Shown: positions 6,046 through 10,045 of the stretch, piece after piece
Position numbering within the stretch: the first letter of the stretch is position 1
Layout: each line of letters starts with the position of its first letter
NCBI GenBank assembly: GCA_945897545.1
Contig: CAMDGJ010000097.1
Coordinates: 1 to 10,045, forward strand
From: Flavobacterium psychrophilum
GTDB lineage: Bacteria; Bacteroidota; Bacteroidia; Flavobacteriales; Flavobacteriaceae
Reading direction: 5' to 3'
Length of the DNA: 10,045 nt
The notes under the pieces: generated by a model
The model's database searches: none
What the model saw: only the letters and a program-made list of their open reading frames with translations
Told to the model about the DNA's origin: nothing
Program-made: the position numbers and the translations under genes

Positions 6046-6861
6046 ATGACCTTCATAAAAACCACCGAACAGTCCTCGAAATACGAACATTTAGAAAAAA
6101 TGTCGGTTCAGGAATTATTATCCAATATTAACCAAGAAGATAAAACCGTACCTCTTGCTGTTGAAAAGGCATTGCCTCAAATCGAAACTTTAGTAACACA
6201 AATTGTTGCCAAAATGAAACTTGGCGGACGATTATTCTACATTGGAGCGGGAACCTCAGGACGATTGGGAGTTGTGGATGCTTCGGAATGTCCACCAACA
6301 TTTGGTGTTCCTTTCGACTTAGTTGTAGGGATAATTGCTGGCGGAGACAAAGCCATTCGCAAAGCAGTAGAAAACGCCGAAGACGATGCAACCCAAGCTT
6401 GGATTGATTTGCAAGAACACAATATCAACGAAAAAGACGTCGTAGTTGGAATCGCCGCCTCGGGAACAACTCCGTACGTGATAGGAGGCTTAAAAGCCTG
6501 CAACGAAAATAGTATAATTACGGGAAGTATTTCTTGCAATGCACAAAGTCCGCTTTCGCAAACGGCAAAATTCCCAATAGATGTTGTTGTGGGGCCTGAA
6601 TTCGTCACTGGCAGTTCCAGAATGAAAGCTGGAACAGCACAAAAATTAGTACTGAATATGATTTCGACGGCCACTATGATTCAATTGGGGAAAGTAAAGG
6701 GCAACAAGATGGTCGATATGCAACTGAGTAATAGCAAACTTGTAGATCGTGGCGTGAAAATGATAATGGGAGAAATTCCTGTTTCTTATGAAAAAGCGGC
6801 TGAATTACTTGAAAAATACGGAAGTGTGAGGAAGGCAGTTAACAGTTTTCAATCGCAGTAA
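6046..6861 (+). CDS. murQ: N-acetylmuramic acid 6-phosphate etherase
   Basis: MurQ removes the D-lactyl ether from MurNAc 6-phosphate to give GlcNAc 6-phosphate during recycling of cell-wall sugars in the cytoplasm. The 271 residues hold the expected order of family motifs: TEQSSKYEHLEKMS (7-20); the sugar isomerase (SIS) phosphate-binding loop YIGAGTSGRLGVVDASECPP (65-84) with the probable catalytic Glu81; AENAED-like acids around residues 109-114; AASGTTPYVIGGL; and TGSSRMKAGTAQK. The C-terminal helical part ends in the family GSVRKAV. It is slightly shorter than E. coli MurQ (298). The last few codons after GSVRKAV (NSFQSQ) and the stop codon lie inside a 7-base tandem repeat, so the natural end has probably been rewritten. 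It is followed by a small membrane protein gene; no MurNAc transporter or anhydro-MurNAc kinase is seen here. Confidence 0.95.
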   Translation: MTFIKTTEQSSKYEHLEKMSVQELLSNINQEDKTVPLAVEKALPQIETLVTQIVAKMKLGGRLFYIGAGTSGRLGVVDASECPPTFGVPFDLVVGIIAGGDKAIRKAVENAEDDATQAWIDLQEHNINEKDVVVGIAASGTTPYVIGGLKACNENSIITGSISCNAQSPLSQTAKFPIDVVVGPEFVTGSSRMKAGTAQKLVLNMISTATMIQLGKVKGNKMVDMQLSNSKLVDRGVKMIMGEIPVSYEKAAELLEKYGSVRKAVNSFQSQ

Positions 6862-6926
6862 ACAGAATGCAGAAAGCAGTTTCCAGTTTGTTGTCACAGT
6901 GAGTTAAATCTGAAATCTGAAATTCA
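6835..6926. repeat. Degenerate 7-base tandem repeats, GCAGTTT then AAATCTG type
   Basis: Units GCAGTTA (6835), ACAGTTT (6842), TCAATC (6849, six bases), GCAGTAA (6855), ACAGAAT (6862), GCAGAAA (6869), GCAGTTT (6876) and CCAGTTT (6883) run through the end of murQ, including its stop at 6859-6861. After a short break come AAATCTG (6906), AAATCTG (6913) and AAATTCA (6920), reaching almost to the next start codon at 6929. Confidence 0.8.
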
Positions 6927-6928
6927 TC

Positions 6929-7150
6929 ATGTCAACAAATAAAGAACTATTATCCAAATCTATAAAATATCTAGCTTGGGCTTTGCCTTTGCTTTTTATT
7001 GGTCCATCTTTGATTTATAATGCATTTATTAATATGCAAAACGTATGGCACTATTTGGTTTTAGGAATCGGAATTGCGACTTGTATTGGAGGTGTTTATT
7101 TAATGTTTTTAGGTTTGAAAACAATGATGCGAAGTTTATTTAATGATTAA
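6929..7150 (+). CDS. Small two-helix membrane protein, DUF6095-like
   Basis: The 73-residue protein has a polar lysine-containing N-terminus (1-13) and two hydrophobic helices at about 14-32 and 40-62. They are joined by a short loop with NMQNVWHY, and the protein ends in GLKTMMRSLFND. It has no signal cleavage site and is probably an inner-membrane hairpin. From memory it resembles the DUF6095 family found in Flavobacteriia, often next to murQ; this should be confirmed with a profile search. It is 67 bases downstream of murQ on the same strand, with a 7-base repeat between them. No catalytic residues are visible and no function is assigned. Confidence 0.75.
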   Translation: MSTNKELLSKSIKYLAWALPLLFIGPSLIYNAFINMQNVWHYLVLGIGIATCIGGVYLMFLGLKTMMRSLFND

Positions 7151-7178
7151 TTCATACATTTACTAAAAATTACAACTT

Positions 7179-7409
7179 ATGGATATTCAAGCAGAAATAA
7201 ATTGGATACATCAAGAAATTGACAAAGTGAAAGACCCATCTTTTGTTGACAAACTAAAACATTTATTACTTTCGATAAACTCCACCACTAAAGCTACAGA
7301 TGTTGATTATAATATCGATATTGAAAAAGCACTAGAAAGCATTAAGAATGGTAATTTTCAAACTGAATATGAAGCAAGGAAAATTTCAAAAAAATGGGGA
7401 CGAAAATAA
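7179..7409 (+). CDS. Antitoxin of a ParE/RelE-type toxin-antitoxin pair
   Basis: The 76-residue protein starts with an amphipathic helix (MDIQAEINWIHQEIDKVKD), continues with another helix (FVDKLKHLLLSI) and ends in a charged segment with KALESIKNG and a basic C-terminus (ARKISKKWGRK). This is the layout of short antitoxins paired with ParE-type toxins in Bacteroidota: an N-terminal dimer or DNA-binding part and a C-terminal part that wraps the toxin. I see no clear ribbon-helix-helix or helix-turn-helix, so the DNA-binding role is inferred. The gene overlaps the toxin start by 16 bases, the usual coupled order of antitoxin then toxin. The assignment depends mainly on the partner. Confidence 0.75.
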   Translation: MDIQAEINWIHQEIDKVKDPSFVDKLKHLLLSINSTTKATDVDYNIDIEKALESIKNGNFQTEYEARKISKKWGRK

Positions 7410-7696
7410 TTTGGGCTGCAGATGCATTGGAACAACTGGAAGACATCCATTTTTATATTCTTTTCGAAAGTAAATCAATCCAAATTGCAGATAAAGTAAT
7501 TGATAAAATTTTCAACAGCACTGATATCTTAAAAACAACACCAGAAGTATATAAACTCGACACCAAAAAAAACAATAATGACGGGAGTTTTAGGGTGTAC
7601 TTTGTTTATGATTATATGATTTCATACCAAATCACCACAGATTGTATTCAGATTCTTCGAGTTAGGCACACGGCAAGGAAGCCAAAAAAATTCTAA
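7394..7696 (+). CDS. ParE/RelE-superfamily toxin
   Basis: The 100-residue protein fits the ParE/RelE fold in length and layout. A first strand with KIIWAADALEQLEDIHFYI (residues 4-22) resembles the WtxxAxxdLxxI start of the family. Two helices follow (to about 47), then strands with FRVYFVYDYMISYQI (66-80) and a final ILRVRHTARKPKKF (87-100), where the family often has the R-x-R-H-x-R/K pattern. ParE members poison DNA gyrase; RelE members cut ribosome-bound mRNA. The sequence does not settle which, though the final RVRHTARKP is closer to ParE. It overlaps the antitoxin by 16 bases at its start and the next gene, a pentapeptide-repeat protein, by one base at its stop. The coding frame is intact. 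Confidence 0.85.
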   Translation: MGTKIIWAADALEQLEDIHFYILFESKSIQIADKVIDKIFNSTDILKTTPEVYKLDTKKNNNDGSFRVYFVYDYMISYQITTDCIQILRVRHTARKPKKF

Positions 7697-8268
7697 TGGA
7701 AAACCTCATAAACACCCATAAAACATTCGAAAAAGTCTCTTTTATTGACAAAAGAGTCAACAATAGGGAGTTTGAAGATTGTGTTTTCAAGAACTGCGAT
7801 TTTTCGAATAGTGATTTTTCAAATAACTCCTTTATGGATTGCGAATTCATTGATTGCAATCTTTCGATGACCCAATTAACAGGTACAAGTTTGAAAACGG
7901 TGCATTTCAAAGATTGTAAATTGTTGGGAATTCAATTCCATATGTGCGCTGATTTTCTATTCAGCGTAAGTTTTGAGGAAAGTGTTTTGGATTATTCGTC
8001 CTTTGCCAATAAGAAAATGCCGAAAACAAAATTCAATACCTGTTCCATAAAAGAAGTTTCTTTTATTGGTACGAATCTAACAAATTCTAGTTTTGAAAAT
8101 TGTAATTTAGATAACGCCATTTTCAATGACACGCAACTGGCAGAAGTCGATTTTAGAACAGCCTATAATTATAAAATTGATCCGGAATTTAATCCGATGC
8201 GAAAAGCAAAGTTTTCGACACGAGGAATTATAGGACTATTGGATAAATATGATATAAAAATCGAATAA
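7696..8268 (+). CDS. Pentapeptide-repeat protein (Qnr/McbG-like architecture)
   Basis: The 190 residues carry two blocks of A(N/D)LXX-type pentapeptides with Phe/Leu at the centre and Cys/Asn/Ser at the flanks. Residues 24-60 read as FEDCVFKNCDFSNSDFSNNS and onward; residues 112-155 include FNTCSIKEVSFIGTNLTNSS. The blocks are split by a less regular stretch (82-106). Such repeats form a right-handed square beta helix, which in Qnr, MfpA and McbG mimics DNA and shields gyrase. The end (KIDPEFNPMRKAKFSTRGIIGLLDKYDIKIE region, 160-190) forms a non-repeat cap seen in a common Bacteroidota branch. The start ATG overlaps the toxin stop (TAATG), implying translational coupling, and the next gene follows after one base. 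Gyrase protection is plausible but not demonstrated by the sequence. Confidence 0.88.
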   Translation: MENLINTHKTFEKVSFIDKRVNNREFEDCVFKNCDFSNSDFSNNSFMDCEFIDCNLSMTQLTGTSLKTVHFKDCKLLGIQFHMCADFLFSVSFEESVLDYSSFANKKMPKTKFNTCSIKEVSFIGTNLTNSSFENCNLDNAIFNDTQLAEVDFRTAYNYKIDPEFNPMRKAKFSTRGIIGLLDKYDIKIE

Positions 8269-8269
8269 A

Positions 8270-8845
8270 ATGGAAGCTAAAAATTCCTATTTAGAAAGCG
8301 TAAAAAAGCAATTTCTTTATTATAAAACCTTGGGAGAAAAAGCGATGGATCAGCTCGAACCCGAACAACTTTTTGTTTCCATTAATGAAGATACTAATAG
8401 CATTGCTACGATTGTGAAGCATCTTTCGGGAAATATGCTTTCGCGTTGGACGGATTTTCTAACTTCGGATGGCGAGAAAGAATGGCGAAATCGCGATTTG
8501 GAATTTGTGAAAACTATTAAAACGAAAAAAGAATTATTGACCATTTGGAACAAAGGCTGGGATTGTTTTTTGGATGCTTTGAATGGATTGCAAACTGAAC
8601 AACTTTCGGAAATTATCTATATCAGAAACGAAGGACATACCGTGATTGAAGCGATAAACCGACAGTTAGCGCATTATCCGTATCATGTTGGACAAATTGT
8701 TTTCTATGCTAAAATATTGAAAAAAAGTGAATGGACAAGCTTGTCAATTCCTAAAAACAAATCCAACAATTACAACTCAGAAAAATTTTCTAAAGAGAAA
8801 AGCATCAAGAATTTCACGGATGATGAGTTGAATAAATTTAAATAA
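8270..8845 (+). CDS. DinB-like / DUF1572 family protein
   Basis: The 191-residue soluble protein fits a DinB-type four-helix bundle. A first helix (LESVKKQFLYYKTLGEKAMD), then SIATIVKHLSGNMLSRWTDF (44-63) with His51, and LAHYPYHVGQIVFYAKIL (133-150) with His135 and His139, supply the usual three-histidine metal site. WTDFLTSDGEKEWRNRD is the DUF1572 type of insert. Relatives include thiol-dependent transferases and uncharacterised proteins; none gives a clear substrate here. The C-terminal 35 residues are polar and Lys/Ser-rich and may be disordered. It starts one base after the pentapeptide gene ends and stands seven bases before a lipoprotein gene, so all three probably share a transcript. 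Function is unassigned. Confidence 0.82.
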   Translation: MEAKNSYLESVKKQFLYYKTLGEKAMDQLEPEQLFVSINEDTNSIATIVKHLSGNMLSRWTDFLTSDGEKEWRNRDLEFVKTIKTKKELLTIWNKGWDCFLDALNGLQTEQLSEIIYIRNEGHTVIEAINRQLAHYPYHVGQIVFYAKILKKSEWTSLSIPKNKSNNYNSEKFSKEKSIKNFTDDELNKFK

Positions 8846-8852
8846 ACAAAAA

Positions 8853-9233
8853 ATGAAAAAAATAATCTTCCTTCTCCCACTATTACTATTATTGTCCTGC
8901 TACGATGTGCAACGCAATTGCAAAGATTTTAAAACCGGCAAATTCAAATTTGAATATGAAGTGGATGGCGTAAAAAAAACTACTGTTTTTGAACGCAAAG
9001 ACAGCATTGAAATTGAAACTTTTGAAGGCAAGACCGATACGGCGAGTATTCGATGGATAAATGATTGCGAGTATATTTTGCGAAAAATTCATCCTAAGAA
9101 TATGGCTGAAAAAAAAGCGATTAATATGAGAATTTTGACAACTTCAAAGAATTCGTATACCTTTGAATTCGGAATTGTGGGTAGCAACGAAAAACAACGC
9201 GGAACTGTTGAGAAGCTAACAGATTTCAGATAG
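8853..9233 (+). CDS. Small lipoprotein, function unknown
   Basis: The 126-residue product has a short basic N-terminus, a leucine-rich core and the lipobox LLSC with Cys16, so it should be lipidated and exported. The mature part alternates charged and hydrophobic residues (GKFKFEYEVDGVKKTTVFER, IEIETFEGKTDTASIRWIND, SYTFEFGIVG), suggesting a small beta-sheet protein such as a lipocalin-like or DUF-type barrel. It contains one further Cys pair (Cys23 and a Cys near residue 70). The last codons (TDFR) and the stop lie in the first units of a long 7-base tandem repeat. The gene is seven bases after the DUF1572-like gene. I do not recognise a named family. Confidence 0.8.
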   Translation: MKKIIFLLPLLLLLSCYDVQRNCKDFKTGKFKFEYEVDGVKKTTVFERKDSIEIETFEGKTDTASIRWINDCEYILRKIHPKNMAEKKAINMRILTTSKNSYTFEFGIVGSNEKQRGTVEKLTDFR

Positions 9234-9343
9234 CAGGTTGCAGATTGAAACTGGGAGTTGAAAGTTTTCAGAAAACTCGTAACTCTTAACTTATAACTCC
9301 TAACCCATAACTATTTACCCATAACTATTAACTCATAACACAA
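9220..9343. repeat. Long degenerate 7-base tandem repeat, CAGATTG then AACTCAT type
   Basis: First part: CAGATTT (9220), CAGATAG (9227, containing the lipoprotein stop), CAGGTTG (9234), CAGATTG (9241), AAACTGG (9248), GAGTTGA (9255), AAGTTTT (9262) and CAGAAAA (9269). After a phase change, nine AACTCAT-like units follow from 9274 to 9336 (for example AACTCTT 9281, AACTCCT 9295, AACTATT 9309 and 9323, AACTCAT 9330), then AACACAA (9337). The array fills the spacer up to the TerC start at 9348. Confidence 0.88.
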
Positions 9344-9347
9344 CAAA

Positions 9348-10045
9348 ATGGAAGTATTTTTAAATCCAGACGCTTGGATCGCCCTTATTACCTTGACCTT
9401 TTTGGAAATTATACTCGGAATAGACAATATAATTTTCATATCGATTGTAACTGGAAAATTACCACCCGAAAAAAGAAAAAATGCTACGAAACTAGGTATG
9501 TTTCTGGCTATGTTTATGAGAATTGCACTTTTGTTTGGAATTAGTTTTTTAATTCAGATGAAGAAACCTTGGTTTTACATTGACTTTAGCTGGTTTTCGG
9601 CTGGAGTTACAGGGCAAAGCCTGATTTTATTACTAGGAGGTTTATTTTTGATTTATAAAAGCACGACTGAAATTCGCGAAAAAGTAGATGAAAAAGGTGA
9701 AGAAGAAAAAGAAATAAAAAAAACGGCATCAAAATCCTTTCAAGGTGTTCTTTTACAAATCATCATGATTGACATAGTTTTCTCTTTCGATAGTATTTTA
9801 ACTGCCGTGGGGATGACAAACGGAGTTGAAGGTGCGCTTTATATCATGGTTACAGCTGTTGTTATTTCTGTACTAATTATGATGCAGTTTGCAGTTCCTG
9901 TAGGCGCTTTTGTAAACAAACATCCTTCCATTCAAATATTAGGATTGTCATTTTTAATCTTGATTGGGTTTATGCTTATTACTGAAAGTGCCCATTTATC
10001 AAATGCATTAATCTTTGGCAACCACGTAACTCCTGTAGGAAAAGG
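9348..10045 (+). CDS. TerC-family integral membrane protein (3' end outside window)
   Basis: The ATG at 9348 opens a frame that runs off the end (232 codons seen). Family marks are FLEIILGIDNIIFI (18-31), with Glu20 and Asp26 in the first helix, and MIDIVFSFDSILTAVGM (140-156), with Asp142 and Asp148 in the matching helix of the second half; together they are the acidic metal-binding pattern of TerC proteins. At least six hydrophobic helices are visible, split by a charged cytoplasmic loop (about 106-127, rich in Glu/Lys). Members export Mn2+ (Alx, MeeF) or appear in tellurite-resistance and exoenzyme metal-loading contexts; the exact role here is inferred. The start follows directly after the 7-base repeat array, so any promoter must lie within or before the repeat. 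Confidence 0.9.
   Translation, partial: MEVFLNPDAWIALITLTFLEIILGIDNIIFISIVTGKLPPEKRKNATKLGMFLAMFMRIALLFGISFLIQMKKPWFYIDFSWFSAGVTGQSLILLLGGLFLIYKSTTEIREKVDEKGEEEKEIKKTASKSFQGVLLQIIMIDIVFSFDSILTAVGMTNGVEGALYIMVTAVVISVLIMMQFAVPVGAFVNKHPSIQILGLSFLILIGFMLITESAHLSNALIFGNHVTPVGK

Noticed and set aside
6237..6674. Minus-strand ORF of 145 codons
   Set aside because: Antisense shadow of murQ, which has all family motifs.
4787..9343. CRISPR array as an explanation for the intergenic repeats
   Set aside because: Units are only 7-8 bases, contiguous with no spacers, degenerate and different at each site; no cas genes are present.

Overview
The window looks like chromosomal DNA from a member of the Bacteroidota, most probably Flavobacterium or a close relative. 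The reasons are the low GC content, the absence of clear Shine-Dalgarno sequences, the TAnnTTTG-type promoter boxes, the many small lipoproteins, and gene types common in Flavobacteriia: a DUF6095-like protein beside murQ, a DUF1572-like protein and a TerC protein.

Region 1 (1-2695, + strand) is an accessory-looking cluster. After the tail of an upstream gene come a membrane protein with a signal peptide and a proline-rich repeat tail, a GH19-type peptidoglycan or chitin hydrolase without a signal peptide, a short lipoprotein, and a domain carrying an FEWRWYVTP motif with a C-terminal membrane anchor. The last two lie in the same frame and are separated only by one TAA followed directly by ATG, so they are probably two halves of one ~298-residue envelope protein. 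I recognise no complete published system here. The mix of lytic enzyme, membrane proteins and lipoprotein suggests an envelope-targeting conflict or lysis cassette, but that is inference.

Region 2 (2761-5502) is housekeeping-like: a THUMP-domain RlmL-type RNA methyltransferase (- strand), divergent from a small class I methyltransferase, then a ZIP-family metal transporter.

Region 3 (5503-6045) has no intact gene but holds a clear lipoprotein pseudogene, broken by one extra A in an A6 run and by a later in-frame TAA.

Region 4 (6046-7150) has murQ (N-acetylmuramic acid 6-phosphate etherase, cell-wall recycling) and a small two-helix membrane protein.

Region 5 (7179-9233) is a compact run of overlapping or nearly touching genes: an antitoxin, a ParE/RelE-type toxin, a pentapeptide-repeat protein that overlaps the toxin stop by one base, a DinB/DUF1572-like protein and a lipoprotein. 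ParE toxins often attack DNA gyrase and Qnr/McbG-type pentapeptide proteins protect gyrase, so the coupling is suggestive. The window ends inside a TerC-family membrane protein (9348 onward).

The most unusual sequence-level signal is that three spacers (after the small methyltransferase, murQ and the last lipoprotein) are built almost wholly of degenerate 7- or 8-base tandem repeats, each of a different sequence. In two cases the repeat runs through the stop codon of the upstream gene.
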